A stretch of 64,000 bases of DNA, taken from Vibrio gigantis (GTDB taxonomy: Bacteria; Pseudomonadota; Gammaproteobacteria; Enterobacterales; Vibrionaceae). Shown here in pieces: positions 37,371 to 47,122 of the stretch (within the stretch, counting starts at the first letter, position 1; each line of letters begins with the position of its first letter). The DNA lies in assembly GCF_024347515.1 (NCBI RefSeq), contig NZ_AP025492.1, positions 1,302,001 to 1,366,000 of the forward strand. Direction: 5' to 3'. The notes under the pieces are model-generated. The model was not told where the DNA came from and did not search any database. It was given only the letters and a program-made list of their open reading frames with translations. A program made the translations under genes and the position numbers.

Positions 37371-38291
37371 TTAGAAGCCGCTACTATTGATCACGTCGCT
37401 TAGCTTTGCATTAAAATCATGTTTGCTCAAGTTGCTTAACTTATAAAGTACCTCTGCACCGGTGACGTTAAGTTCAACTTCGTGATCATCGATGTTCTCG
37501 TCCTTGTTTCTGAACATCAGCAGGTGGTTAGCGATTCGAGCTATATCCAGGTAAGACACTTCACGCTGTTCGTGGTTATTGATGGTATTACTGCACACAT
37601 CAATAAAGTCACTGTCGAAACCCCAACGGTTAAGCACTAATTTACTGGTAGCAGAACATTGGCCTTGGAAGATTTGTAAAGCGATGTCGTGATCTAGGTA
37701 ATTGCCGTTTTCGAGGTAGAGGTGGTATTCGCTAACCAAACAGAACAAACCAATGTCAGCCAGCAATCCAACAAGCAGTGATTTTTCATGTTCAAGGTAA
37801 CGGTATTCAAGAGGGGAAAGTTCTTTGAAGCCGTTGGTCACCAGTACCATAGTGGCGCCTAGCTCTTTTGATACAGATGCGCTCTGAACCAATAATTTAT
37901 TACACTCTTTGCTGAGGTTCACCGAGTGTTTAAGTTGCTCGATAGCTTGAGCGGTCACGATGTCACGTACTCTTAATATGCCAAGCCGTGATACAGCCGT
38001 CACAATATCGACACAGGTAATGTTGCGTCTGTTAAATACGACAGAGTTAGCCACACGAATGACGATAGCTGTTAGGCCTGGATCTTCGAGTAAGCACTCG
38101 GCAACTTCAGCAATCCCGGTTGATTCAAGGGTACAAAGCGTTTGAATCTTCAGTACAACGTTAGGGATAGGAGGAAGTGTTATTTTTCCCGCTGAGATAG
38201 AATGTCCAACAAGTTGGGCAAACTCTGATTCCAGACCCTTTAAGAGAAGAGCCTTATTTTGTGGTAGCCAGAAAAACGATAAATGATTCAT
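37371..38291 (-). CDS. HDOD-domain protein
   Basis: 306 residues. An HDOD domain covers about 30-240, with the pattern LPPIPNVVLKIQ, VAECLLEDPGLTAIVIRVANS and AVSRLGILRVRDIV. HDOD domains are catalytically degenerate HD relatives linked to signalling, c-di-GMP and stress responses. Only an N-terminal segment of about 30 residues and a C-terminal tail surround it. It sits between lysO and tfoX, divergent from tfoX. The partner and signal are unknown. Confidence 0.85.
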   Translation of the reverse strand: MNHLSFFWLPQNKALLLKGLESEFAQLVGHSISAGKITLPPIPNVVLKIQTLCTLESTGIAEVAECLLEDPGLTAIVIRVANSVVFNRRNITCVDIVTAVSRLGILRVRDIVTAQAIEQLKHSVNLSKECNKLLVQSASVSKELGATMVLVTNGFKELSPLEYRYLEHEKSLLVGLLADIGLFCLVSEYHLYLENGNYLDHDIALQIFQGQCSATSKLVLNRWGFDSDFIDVCSNTINNHEQREVSYLDIARIANHLLMFRNKDENIDDHEVELNVTGAEVLYKLSNLSKHDFNAKLSDVINSSGF

Positions 38292-38432
38292 ATAAAAAGT
38301 AAAAACAGGTCTGTCCTGCTATTTTACAAGCCACGATGCTGCGAGGCAATACTCACCCGTCTACATAACCTTTAATAATTTGAACCGGTGTATCACTAGG
38401 TGTCCAAATTTAAGCATAGTTTGATAGTTTAC

Positions 38433-38448
38433 TGTGATGTCAATCATG
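38433..38448 (+). promoter_or_regulatory. CRP-like site upstream of tfoX
   Basis: TGTGATGTCAATCATG has a perfect left half TGTGA and a right half matching three of five bases of TCACA. It fits the known need for cAMP-CRP in vibrio competence. Confidence 0.35.
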
Positions 38449-38606
38449 AAAAACCGGAATACTCAATTGATTGATGTGAACTAAGTCCAGACTTATTTTT
38501 CTTTTCGAAGTATCATTTATTGAAAGGTGGAAAGGTAACCATAATATTCACCTAAACAATAAAAAAATAGATTATAAATTTTTCGCATAACAAGCTGCTT
38601 GTCTGG

Positions 38607-38642
38607 TGATCAACCTAATCGGGGTAATTTGATTAAGGATCA
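38607..38642 (+). promoter_or_regulatory. tfoX leader hairpin covering the ribosome-binding site
   Basis: TGATCAACCTAATC can pair with GATTAAGGATCA around a ten-base loop, with a two-base bulge and one mismatch. The right arm contains AAGGA, nine bases before the ATG, so the ribosome-binding site would be hidden until the helix opens. Confidence 0.6.
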
Positions 38643-38648
38643 ACGGAT

Positions 38649-39230
38649 ATGACCGAGACAGCATTTATTAATTACGTGAATCAATTTGGTGAGCATCAAA
38701 AACGTTCTATGTTTGGAGGTATTGGCCTCTTTCAAAATGATGCTATGTTCGCTTTATTGAGTGAAGGTTGTTTATTCATTAGAGGTGGAAAGTCATTAGA
38801 TAAGAAACTGACGGATCTTGATTGTGAAAAGTATCGTCATGTAAAAAAACAGACAACAGCAACCGTAAACTATTACGACATTACGGATCTGTTTACGTGT
38901 GAACATCCTGAATTGGATTGTATTATTCGTACTTCAATCGATAATTCAATTCAGCAGCGTAGCTTCAAGAAATCATCAGCTAGCCGTAGATTAAGAGATC
39001 TACCAAATATGCAGCTCACATTAGAGCGTATGGTTAAAAAGGCGGGTGTGGATGATGTTTCAATGTTTATGCAGTTGGGCGCGCCTGAAGTGTTTAATAA
39101 GGTTCGCGAAGCGTACGGAAACGATGTTGACCTAAAACTACTTTGGAAATTTGCGGGTGCAATTGACGGTATTCACTGGAAACTATTGCAAGAGCCACGC
39201 AAGCAGCAATTACTAAAGAGCTGCCACTAA
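38649..39230 (+). CDS. tfoX: Competence regulator TfoX
   Basis: 193 residues. The TfoX N-terminal domain (about 5-100; KRSMFGGIGLF) and C-terminal helical domain (about 110-190; RDLPNMQLTLERMVKKAGV, FKKLLWKFAGAIDG-like end) are both present. TfoX switches on chitin-induced natural competence in vibrios. Location in the panP-lysO-tfoX-kinase-serC block and a leader that can hide the ribosome-binding site agree with tfoX rather than its paralogue tfoY, whose gene in V. cholerae has a c-di-GMP riboswitch that is absent here. In V. cholerae an sRNA opens the tfoX leader when chitin is present. Confidence 0.88.
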   Translation: MTETAFINYVNQFGEHQKRSMFGGIGLFQNDAMFALLSEGCLFIRGGKSLDKKLTDLDCEKYRHVKKQTTATVNYYDITDLFTCEHPELDCIIRTSIDNSIQQRSFKKSSASRRLRDLPNMQLTLERMVKKAGVDDVSMFMQLGAPEVFNKVREAYGNDVDLKLLWKFAGAIDGIHWKLLQEPRKQQLLKSCH

Positions 39231-39270
39231 AGAAGTTTGCCTTATATGCTTAAGATTACTGTTAATAAAT

Positions 39271-39299
39271 AAAAACCGAGGAATGTCCTCGGTTTTTTT
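39271..39299 (+). terminator. Terminator of tfoX
   Basis: AAAAACCGAGGA and TCCTCGGTTTTT arms with a three-base loop and seven T residues form a strong terminator. Confidence 0.93.
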
Positions 39300-39376
39300 G
39301 TTTTTGTCTTAGTCGGATTTCTTAAAAGATTAAGTATCAAAAGACTAAGTGCTCATGAGAGCTGGCTCGCTAAGTC

Positions 39377-39919
39377 TTAGAACTTGAAACGAGTAGTGAA
39401 CATTAGCTGGTCACCGTAGAAGTCGTTGATGCGAGCTTCAGCACCGATAGAGAATAGCTCTGTAGAGTGGAAACGTGCGTAAACAGAACCTGTCCAATCA
39501 TCGTTGTCATCGATAGAAACGTAACCACCTTTACCACCAACTTCTAGTTGTGGACCAAGCCATTGACGAACACCAACGTTGATTTCCATACCGATATCAG
39601 TAGAGCTTGAATTTTCAGGCTGAACGATACGAGCTAGCATTTCACCTGTTAGATCAGCCCAGTTGTTGATTGGAGCGTGAAAACCAAGACCTACAGCTGA
39701 GTCGTAATCACCTTCAAATTCTGAATCGATACGTGCTACAGCGTGAGCGTTCGGGTGAATTGACTTACTGAACGCACCACCAAATGTTACTGGGCTAGCA
39801 CCGATACGTGCTTCGAAGTAATCGTAGCTGAAGTTGCTCATTACTTGTGGTTGTTCATCGACAGCTAGCGCTTGACTAGAAGCCAATAGCATAGCGGTAG
39901 TAAGTAGTATTTTGCGCAT
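39377..39919 (-). CDS. YfaZ-like outer-membrane beta-barrel protein
   Basis: 180 residues with a signal peptide ending ALA-VDE. The mature part is made of alternating beta strands and ends in phenylalanine (FTTRFKF), the outer-membrane assembly signal. Length and strand pattern resemble the YfaZ family. The function is unknown. It is transcribed alone, convergent with tfoX. Confidence 0.7.
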   Translation of the reverse strand: MRKILLTTAMLLASSQALAVDEQPQVMSNFSYDYFEARIGASPVTFGGAFSKSIHPNAHAVARIDSEFEGDYDSAVGLGFHAPINNWADLTGEMLARIVQPENSSSTDIGMEINVGVRQWLGPQLEVGGKGGYVSIDDNDDWTGSVYARFHSTELFSIGAEARINDFYGDQLMFTTRFKF

Positions 39920-40216
39920 AACGACCGTAAACCTTTATTAGTGTTAATTCCTTTGGTTTGAGAAAAATCAGGCAAACCATAAACATTGAGACAGTTTAAT
40001 CTAACTTACGGAAAAGTAATCCATTAAAATGTAAATCCTTACTCATTTAGTTAAAAAACAAGCAAATTAAGGAGCAGTCTGTAACGGAGATCTCATGTTT
40101 TACGCCGATTAAGAAAAATAGACGAGCAAATTATCCAAAATTTATATGTATTCGATCAGTTCTTATATCGGGTACCATTTTTCTCTCTGGCTATTAAACG
40201 CTACTTATCGTTAACG

Positions 40217-40714
40217 CTATTCACCAAAGCTTGTCCGCTTATCTGCCATTGAGGTAAGGATGCGCTCTGTATCTAAAATCGAAGTCCAATTCAGTAGTTG
40301 TTTGTCGTTGGCAATCACGTAGTCAGTCAGCTGCTGAGTAATGGTGTTCCTGAGCTGATCGCCTTGCCAAGGTTTGGAGATATAAAAGTCGAGAGCCGCG
40401 TTGTTAATTGCGATTACCGTATCTTCTAAGCCAGCTTGTCCTGTGAGCAGGAGCTTGCGTGTTGGCTTAGTCGAGTCTTGCTGATTCAGTTCGATTAGAA
40501 AATCGATGCCGGTTTTTTCTGGCATGATGTGGTCGCACAAGATCAAAGCGAGCTTGATACCATCGTGTCCCATTTCTTTAATGACTTGCTTAGCTTCATC
40601 GACCGATTCAGCACCTTCAACGATAAAGTTTTCTTCAAATACAGCTAAATCTTGAAGCACACTGTTGAGAACTTCAGGTTCATCATCGACACATAAAATT
40701 AGGTACTTATTCAT
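40217..40714 (-). CDS. Single-domain response regulator
   Basis: 165 residues, essentially one receiver domain: acidic pair D10/D11, phospho-acceptor D61 in LILCDHIMPE, T91 and conserved lysine in SKPW. A short C-terminal tail of about 30 residues carries no output domain. It overlaps the upstream sensor kinase gene by eight bases, so the two are co-translated and the kinase is the likely donor. It may act by protein contact or as a phosphate relay step. Confidence 0.88.
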   Translation of the reverse strand: MNKYLILCVDDEPEVLNSVLQDLAVFEENFIVEGAESVDEAKQVIKEMGHDGIKLALILCDHIMPEKTGIDFLIELNQQDSTKPTRKLLLTGQAGLEDTVIAINNAALDFYISKPWQGDQLRNTITQQLTDYVIANDKQLLNWTSILDTERILTSMADKRTSFGE

Positions 40715-42650
40715 GAGGTGCTCCTTCTTGTTTGAATGGCAGCCACACCTGCATGTGAGTATGGCTGCCTACCTCAGACTCCACCAAGATAAATCCTTGA
40801 TGAGCTGAAACGATTTGCTGAGAAATAGATAACCCAATCCCTAAACCAAAGTTACCTTCTTTTTTGGTCGTGAAATTAGGGTTGAAAATAGAATGAATGT
40901 CTTCCTTCGCGATTCCAATGCCGGTGTCTGATATCTGCACTACTAGAAACGTTTGATTGTCTTTAGTCTGTTGTGAAGTAGTGATAGAAACCTTGCCCCG
41001 TTCTGGAATTGCATCGAGGGCATTAGAAAGAAGGTTGGTCCAGACTTGTTGCAAAGCGAGTGATTGGCAGAGCAAAGGTGGCAAGTTGGTGTCGTAGTGC
41101 TTTTCAAGCTGATGATGCTTCAAGCGGTTTTCAAAGATCACCAACGTATCTTCGATACCTTCGTGAATATCTGTGTAATGGCGAAGCTCATCATCTTCTC
41201 GTGCATAGCTTTTTAGGCTTTTGACCATATCGGCAATCCGTTTGCTACAAACTTGAATGGAGCGGATAGAGTTTCCTACGTAGTGGTAATGTTCTAAATC
41301 ATTCAGCAGTTCTTTACCTGCGACAGGGGACTCTTTGAGGGTTTCTAAAACCGTAGAGTCTTGACTGAGATTTAGCCTCACCACTTTTTTGGCTAGAGCA
41401 CGTTCATCGATAGTTGATGTAAGGTGTTTTACTAATTGTCTCTCCTGAGAAGTGGAGAGCGGTTTGGCCAATTTTGAACACGCTAATACCTCTGTTCCCT
41501 TATTGGAGTGAGGAACGGATAGTTGCTCTAGTATCTGATCTAGATGATCTGACAGCGTTTCAATACTTCTCATAATTGCTGCTATGGGGTTATTAAGTTC
41601 ATGTGCAACACCAGCGACAAGCTGCCCAAGCATGGCCATTTTCTCTTTTTCAATTAATTGTTGGTGGGCTGACTCCAATGATTCGAGCGTTTGTTGAAGC
41701 TTGATTTTGTTGGTGATGCTACGTTGCAAGCGGCGATTGAAATGACGGAGCAATAGGTTAGTAAACAAAGGCAGCAAGGTATTATTGGAATGCATCACTT
41801 GAGCAAAACTCTCTTTATCAAGCTTAATGACTCGAGTTGGGGTCAGAGTTATCCCAGTAGAGAACGAAGGCTCGCCCGTCACAAATGACATTCCACCAAC
41901 GATGTTGCCTTTAGAGTGACGCACCACTTCTCGCTGCTGGCCCAATTCATCTTTCTTATAGAGGGCGACTTCACCCTCAATGATCAACCATAAAAAGCGA
42001 TTGTCTTCACCTTCAACCGTTAACAAGTGCTCTGGGGAGTACTCACGAATTGCTTTGGTTTTATCACCTTTAGAGAAGACCTCTTGCAAGGCATTGAAGA
42101 CACGTTCCGCGAGCGCATTGTCTGAAAGCTGGTGGTAATCGTGAATAAAGCCAGATTGAAAAGATTGAATCTTTTGCTCTATGTGGGCTCTTAGTAGGCG
42201 GTGTTGATCTAACGCATCACTGTAGGACAGTAGGTTTTCAGCATCGTACTGGATAACGAAAGAGGTCAGTTCCTTTTGTGCTGACTTGAAAAGAACCTGA
42301 TCTTGAACCGGTTTGGTTAAGCAGTGATTAAGCCTGCCTTCGTTTACCGCAGTTAGAATGGATTGAATATCTGACGATGCACTGACGAGTATGGTTCTCG
42401 CCGTATTACTATGAGGTAATTGTTCGAGTTCAATAAGAAACTGCACACCATTAAACTGAGAGTGATGGTGAGTGATCACCAAAGCAACAGTTTGATGATT
42501 GTCGTGGATGTCTTCCAATGCGTGGTGCGCATCTTCAATGTTCTCGGCAGTGTAGATATCGAACACACAAGATAACGGAGCTAATTCCGTACGTATTCGT
42601 TCGATGCTAACTGGATTATTGTCCAAACAGATAACAGCGTATTGATTCAC
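40707..42650 (-). CDS. Sensor kinase with pseudo-receiver and cNMP-binding domain
   Basis: 647 residues, cytosolic, without membrane segments. In order: a receiver-like domain (1-125) with the acidic pair altered to D10/N11 and histidine (H61) in place of the phospho-acceptor, but the lysine in TKP kept; a cyclic-nucleotide-binding-like domain (about 180-300; FLWLIIEGEVALYKK); a coiled coil; a HisKA domain with H350 in GVAHELNNP; a long insert (about 380-460); and an ATPase domain with DTGIGI and GLGIGLS. It overlaps the response regulator gene downstream by eight bases. It likely feels a soluble ligand through the cNMP fold. The signal is unknown. Confidence 0.87.
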   Translation of the reverse strand: MNQYAVICLDNNPVSIERIRTELAPLSCVFDIYTAENIEDAHHALEDIHDNHQTVALVITHHHSQFNGVQFLIELEQLPHSNTARTILVSASSDIQSILTAVNEGRLNHCLTKPVQDQVLFKSAQKELTSFVIQYDAENLLSYSDALDQHRLLRAHIEQKIQSFQSGFIHDYHQLSDNALAERVFNALQEVFSKGDKTKAIREYSPEHLLTVEGEDNRFLWLIIEGEVALYKKDELGQQREVVRHSKGNIVGGMSFVTGEPSFSTGITLTPTRVIKLDKESFAQVMHSNNTLLPLFTNLLLRHFNRRLQRSITNKIKLQQTLESLESAHQQLIEKEKMAMLGQLVAGVAHELNNPIAAIMRSIETLSDHLDQILEQLSVPHSNKGTEVLACSKLAKPLSTSQERQLVKHLTSTIDERALAKKVVRLNLSQDSTVLETLKESPVAGKELLNDLEHYHYVGNSIRSIQVCSKRIADMVKSLKSYAREDDELRHYTDIHEGIEDTLVIFENRLKHHQLEKHYDTNLPPLLCQSLALQQVWTNLLSNALDAIPERGKVSITTSQQTKDNQTFLVVQISDTGIGIAKEDIHSIFNPNFTTKKEGNFGLGIGLSISQQIVSAHQGFILVESEVGSHTHMQVWLPFKQEGAPHE

Positions 42651-42834
42651 AGTTTGCCCTTAGTAGTCGCAACGCTTCTAGCCTAGCAAGAACAGCTGAT
42701 TAAGGATGAGAGCTAGCCGTTAATTTGCTGAGTGATTTGGAGTATCGAGCAATAGACTGATTTAACTCAATGTTTCTTGTTTGCGACTGATGGGTTAGAC
42801 TGAAAAAAAACAAACACATGTAGAAAGAGAACTC

Positions 42835-44097
42835 ATGGAACAGTTAAGAAAAATTGGCGCAATTGGCGGCGCAATCTCATTGGCTCTTTGCTGGCCTTTA
42901 GCCGTTGGGCAAATTGGACAAAATGCGATTACTGATGGCGTTGCAAAACTTAACAATTCGAGCATTCAAGCTGAGATCGTTGAGTACGATAGGGGTTACC
43001 TTTCTTCTAATGTAACCACTCGCATCACTGTGACGGATGAAAATCTAAAAGAACAACTTGCGATTGATGGCTTACCAAGTGAGTTTGTTATTAATAGTGC
43101 GGTTAGCCATGGCTTGGTTAGCCTTAACGCTGTCTCGACATTAGACAATGCAGACATTCTGCCACTGACCTTAACGACGAGCACAGAGCTGAATGGTAAT
43201 ACGGATTTCGACTTCGAGCTAAGCCAATTCAATCATCAAGGCACTGATGAGAATGGCACCTCGGTGTCTATCACTAAATCGAACCTGACTGGTCACGCGA
43301 CTGTGTTAGGTCAAGTGGACTACCAACTTTCAATTCCTTCTGTTCAAATCGATTTTGAAACGGGTGAAGAGGTAACACTGTCTAACCTGAAAGGTGTTGG
43401 TTCAGGCCAACAAGCCAAAGGTTACTGGTTAGGCACTCAGAATTTCACGATTGATAGTTTCTTGGTTTCAGATTCTGCAATGCAGCCATTCATGACCATT
43501 GAAAATTCTAAGTACGATTTTGATTCGCACCTAGATGAAGCGACTAAGCGCCTGCGCAGCAATCTTAAACTGGATATCGCAAATATCGAGACCAGTGAAG
43601 GTCAGTTGAACAACTTAAACGTTGATTTTGAAATATCGAAATTAGATAGCGAATCATTCGAGAAAATCTTTGAGATTTACCAATCCAATCCAGTACTGAC
43701 CCAAGAAGACGTCGCAGAGATCATTCCATTTATCGATATTCTGTTTGCTAAGGGTTTCGATCTTTCAATGAACAATATGTCGCTAGAGCTAGGTAAGGGC
43801 CAGTTTGAATCTAAATGGTTGGTGAGCGTACCGGAAGGGACAGAAAACATCAGCAGTAATCCTTCGATGATCATGCCAGCGCTTACTGGTAGCCTTCACT
43901 CGAGCTTTTCAAATGAGCTTGTTGAAGAATACCCATTCATCCGTGAAGGTATCGATGAATTGCTTGTGATGGAAATGATCAAAGAAACAGAAAGTGGTTA
44001 TGAAATCAGTGCTGACTTAGAAAATGGAAACCTAGTGTTCGAAAATGGACAAGAAATTCCGTTAATCGCTCTACTTATGCCAGTTTTTGTTCAATAA
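42835..44097 (+). CDS. DUF945 (YdgA-like) protein
   Basis: 420 residues. An N-terminal hydrophobic segment (about 8-25) anchors or exports the protein; the remainder is beta-rich and matches DUF945/YdgA, known in E. coli as inner-membrane or periplasmic proteins of unknown function. GAGA-type site before the ATG. It lies between the kinase and serC, an order I recall from V. cholerae. It has its own strong terminator. Confidence 0.8.
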   Translation: MEQLRKIGAIGGAISLALCWPLAVGQIGQNAITDGVAKLNNSSIQAEIVEYDRGYLSSNVTTRITVTDENLKEQLAIDGLPSEFVINSAVSHGLVSLNAVSTLDNADILPLTLTTSTELNGNTDFDFELSQFNHQGTDENGTSVSITKSNLTGHATVLGQVDYQLSIPSVQIDFETGEEVTLSNLKGVGSGQQAKGYWLGTQNFTIDSFLVSDSAMQPFMTIENSKYDFDSHLDEATKRLRSNLKLDIANIETSEGQLNNLNVDFEISKLDSESFEKIFEIYQSNPVLTQEDVAEIIPFIDILFAKGFDLSMNNMSLELGKGQFESKWLVSVPEGTENISSNPSMIMPALTGSLHSSFSNELVEEYPFIREGIDELLVMEMIKETESGYEISADLENGNLVFENGQEIPLIALLMPVFVQ

Positions 44098-44166
44098 ACT
44101 GAGCTGACCTGGATACTGATAGAGTGATTTAGCAGGTTAAGCTTAAACATTTTATACGGTACAAAA

Positions 44167-44200
44167 CAAAAGAGGTCTTAAGACCTCTTTTGTTGTTTTT
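44167..44200 (+). terminator. Terminator of the DUF945 gene
   Basis: A perfect 24-base palindrome (AAAAGAGGTCTT and its complement) is followed by TGTTGTTTTT. Confidence 0.9.
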
Positions 44201-44260
44201 ATGTTGGGTAAAACATGGTATTACTTGCATAGTTATTATTTAGCAGGAGCAATCATCCCC

Positions 44261-45355
44261 ATGGAACTTACATTAGATAACGTATTCAACTTCAGTGCAG
44301 GTCCAGCCGCACTGCCTAAACCTGTAATGAAACAAGCGCAAGCAGACTTTATTGATTGGAATGGTTTAGGGACTTCCGTGATGGAAATCAGCCATCGCAG
44401 CAAGGAATTTATTCAAGTTGCAGACGAGTCCGAGCAGGACTTACGTGATCTTCTGAACATCCCAGACAATTACAAAGTTCTTTTCTGTCAGGGGGGCGCT
44501 CGTGCTCAATTCGCTGCTGTTCCTCTAAACCTTTTAGGTGACGCGACGAAAGCGACTTACATCGATGCAGGTTACTGGGCGGAAAGTGCGGTAACTGAAG
44601 CAAGCAAGTACTGTGAGATCGATGTATTCAACGCGAAGACGTCAATTGATGGCAAAGCGGCTGTTGTTCCCGCTAAAGATTGGAAAATCGACCCAGAAGC
44701 TGCGTATGTACATTTCTGTCCAAACGAAACCATCGATGGTATTGAAATCAGCGAGCTTCCTCAAACTGATAAGCCAATCGTGGCGGACATGTCATCTAAT
44801 ATTCTGTCTCGTAAGATTGATGTGTCTCAGTATGGTGTTATCTACGCTGGCGCTCAGAAGAACATTGGCCCGGCTGGTATCTGCATCGCTATCGTGCGTG
44901 ATGATTTGCTAGATCTTGCAAATGACGTATTGCCAAGCATTCTTAATTACAAAGTGCTTGCTGAAAAAGACTCAATGTTCAACACGCCACCAACTTACGC
45001 TTGGTACTTGTCTGGCCTTGTTTTCAAATGGCTGAAAGCTCAAGGTGGTGTTGAAGCGATGGAGTTGGTGAACAAAGAGAAAGCAGCGTTGCTTTACAAT
45101 GCTATCGATAGCTCAGCTTTCTACAAAAACGATGTTCACACTGCAAACCGTTCAAGAATGAACGTACCGTTCCAACTTGCGAAACCTGAGCTAGATGGCA
45201 AGTTCTTAGAGTTGGCTGACGCTGCGGGTCTGAAATCACTAAAAGGCCATAGAGCCGTAGGTGGAATGAGAGCTTCACTTTACAACGCAATGTCTTTGGA
45301 AGGCGTTCAAGCGTTGGTTAGTTTCATGAAAGATTTCGAAGAGAAGTACGCTTAA
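44261..45355 (+). CDS. serC: Phosphoserine aminotransferase SerC
   Basis: 364 residues, the usual length. The PLP lysine is K200 in [12 protein letters not shown]; the N-terminus [11 protein letters not shown] is a SerC signature. It makes 3-phosphoserine in serine biosynthesis and also serves pyridoxal phosphate synthesis. The ATG of MELTLDN is chosen from homologue starts; AGGAG lies 11 bases upstream, a little far. The frame is open for another 20 codons, but these overlap the terminator of the previous gene. Confidence 0.95.
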   Translation: MELTLDNVFNFSAGPAALPKPVMKQAQADFIDWNGLGTSVMEISHRSKEFIQVADESEQDLRDLLNIPDNYKVLFCQGGARAQFAAVPLNLLGDATKATYIDAGYWAESAVTEASKYCEIDVFNAKTSIDGKAAVVPAKDWKIDPEAAYVHFCPNETIDGIEISELPQTDKPIVADMSSNILSRKIDVSQYGVIYAGAQKNIGPAGICIAIVRDDLLDLANDVLPSILNYKVLAEKDSMFNTPPTYAWYLSGLVFKWLKAQGGVEAMELVNKEKAALLYNAIDSSAFYKNDVHTANRSRMNVPFQLAKPELDGKFLELADAAGLKSLKGHRAVGGMRASLYNAMSLEGVQALVSFMKDFEEKYA

Positions 45356-45381
45356 TCTGGTCACACGAGATTGAACCATTC

Positions 45382-45416
45382 AAAGAGGAGCTATTAGCTC
45401 CTCTTTTTCTTTTTTA
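45382..45416 (+). terminator. Terminator of serC
   Basis: AAAGAGGAGC and GCTCCTCTTT arms with a five-base loop and T-rich tail. Confidence 0.92.
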
Positions 45417-45445
45417 GCCCCTCAACCATTTCTCAGCAACACTAA

Positions 45446-46258
45446 CTATTTTCTTTTGCTGTTTAAACGAAATTGCTGCGGCGTGACGTTAAAATATGCT
45501 CTAAACGTCTTGATGTACGATGAGTCGTTTTGATAGCCAACTAGGTCAGCAATTCGTTGAATCGAGAGTTCTTCATCAAGCAAAGATAATGAATAAATCA
45601 GTCGTATTTGTTGTCGCCACAGCTGAAATGACGTGTTGAATTCTTTTGAGAATAATCGCGATAATGTTCGTTCCGATGCTCCGACTTTTTCTCCCCACTC
45701 TTTGAGTGACAAGTCTAAATTTGGCTCATCAGTGAGGGCTTCAAATATCAACTTCAAACGCCTGTCTTGTGGCAATAACAGCTGAAATGTTTGTACGTTG
45801 TCTTTCATTATTTGGTCGTGCAATACGGACAGTAGGCGAGACACTTCTTCATCGCTCACCAAGCCCTCACACTGTCTTCGAATTTCTTGTAATAGCTCAT
45901 TTAGAAAGGGAGTAAGTGTGATGGTTCGAACTTCGGGCTCATACTCCTTTCCAAAGGCTGGGTTAAGGTAAATACCAACAAACGTGGTATGGCTCAATGC
46001 GATAGACTCATGTGAAATACCGGCAGGTACAAACAAAGCCGATGTGTGCGGCACAAGGTGTTGATAGTGTTCTGTTTGAGTCTGTAGCAAACCTTTGAGT
46101 GGAAAGATCACTTGATGCCATGTGTGCTGGTGCATCGCATCGATGTAACCTTTCGGCATGTCGATAGTCTTAACGAGCGCGGGCGAATTTGGATTAGCGA
46201 CCATCATCCTATTGGAGGTGACAACTCCGGTACGAGAATCGATTTGGCGGGTTAGCAT
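45446..46258 (-). CDS. AraC-family regulator with cupin domain
   Basis: 270 residues. An N-terminal cupin-like sensor (about 25-110; MHQHTWHQVIFPLKG) and two C-terminal AraC helix-turn-helix motifs (about 185-265; SLKEWGEKVGASERTLSRLF and IADLVGYQNDSSYIKTFRAY). The layout resembles NimR-type repressors of efflux genes, but no efflux gene is adjacent. It is divergent from the MOSC gene, about 150 bases apart, and may control it. Confidence 0.87.
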   Translation of the reverse strand: MLTRQIDSRTGVVTSNRMMVANPNSPALVKTIDMPKGYIDAMHQHTWHQVIFPLKGLLQTQTEHYQHLVPHTSALFVPAGISHESIALSHTTFVGIYLNPAFGKEYEPEVRTITLTPFLNELLQEIRRQCEGLVSDEEVSRLLSVLHDQIMKDNVQTFQLLLPQDRRLKLIFEALTDEPNLDLSLKEWGEKVGASERTLSRLFSKEFNTSFQLWRQQIRLIYSLSLLDEELSIQRIADLVGYQNDSSYIKTFRAYFNVTPQQFRLNSKRK

Positions 46259-46410
46259 GGTTAAGTGTCCTTATGTCCCTACTCTGACGGGGCGACCCTA
46301 GGCTATCATGCTCGGCAAAGAGCGTGAAGTTGAGTCGCAGTGTCGTTTTATTTCACGCAGTTCAACAAGTATGTTTTCAGTAAGAAAGTCTCCAGTAAGA
46401 AGGAAGGGAT

Positions 46411-47103
46411 ATGAAGAAGTTAGGCGTAGTAAATAGTGTATTGGTAGGAAAAATTGCCGCCTTCGCACACGGAGCAAAAAGTGCTATTGATAAGCAAGTT
46501 TTATCAGAGCGCCAATACGCGACAGAGCTTGGTTTTACCAACGATGAACAAGGTGACCCGCGTTTCCATGGCGGCATTCAGAAAGCTCTTCATATCTACC
46601 CAAGCGAGCACTATTCAGTTTGGCAGAAAGAGTTAGGTGACAAAGGTATCTTTCAATCTTCAGGTGCATTTGGTGAGAACCTAAGCTCAAGTGGCATCAC
46701 GGAACAATCTATTTGTTTGAAAGATAAGGTTCGTATCGGCTCAACATTATTGGAAGTCTCACAAGGGCGTATGCCTTGTTGGAAACTCAATGTGAGATTC
46801 GAGCAGAACGATATGGCGAGGAGACTGCAAGACACACTTCGAACAGGCTGGTACTTCCGCGTATTGGAAGAGGGCGATATTGGCGCAGGTGACGAGATTA
46901 TTCTGTGTGAAAGACCGTATCCAGATTGGTCGCTCGCTCGTATCATGGGGGCTGTTTTCACAGGTAGTTTAGATAAAGAAGAGCTAAGCCAGATGGCTGA
47001 ACTGCCATTGGTCGAATCATGGGGAGCACTTGTTGCACGTCGCCTTGAAACAGGAAAAGTTGAAGACTGGGAAATGCGCTTGGTTGGGCCTACTGCGGTA
47101 TAA
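46411..47103 (+). CDS. yiiM: MOSC-domain protein YiiM
   Basis: 230 residues. MOSC domain with FHGGIQKALHIYPSEHY, GAFGENLSSSG and the conserved cysteine in RMPCWKLN. YiiM of E. coli, with molybdenum cofactor, reduces N-hydroxylated bases such as 6-hydroxyaminopurine. A 3-alpha domain follows at the C-terminus. AGGAAGGG lies before the ATG. Divergent from the AraC-type gene. Confidence 0.88.
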   Translation: MKKLGVVNSVLVGKIAAFAHGAKSAIDKQVLSERQYATELGFTNDEQGDPRFHGGIQKALHIYPSEHYSVWQKELGDKGIFQSSGAFGENLSSSGITEQSICLKDKVRIGSTLLEVSQGRMPCWKLNVRFEQNDMARRLQDTLRTGWYFRVLEEGDIGAGDEIILCERPYPDWSLARIMGAVFTGSLDKEELSQMAELPLVESWGALVARRLETGKVEDWEMRLVGPTAV

Positions 47104-47122
47104 AGCCAGTAGTGAAATTAAG

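Larger units (their letters stand above)
38292..38648. other. Divergent region HDOD protein / tfoX
   Basis: 357 bases. It holds a CRP-like site at 38433-38448 and the structured tfoX leader at 38607-38642. I looked for a c-di-GMP-I riboswitch and did not find one. No ORF. Confidence 0.55.

Noticed and set aside
38292-38648. c-di-GMP-I riboswitch upstream of tfoX, as in tfoY genes
   Set aside because: The conserved core of that riboswitch class is not present; the context also fits tfoX rather than tfoY.
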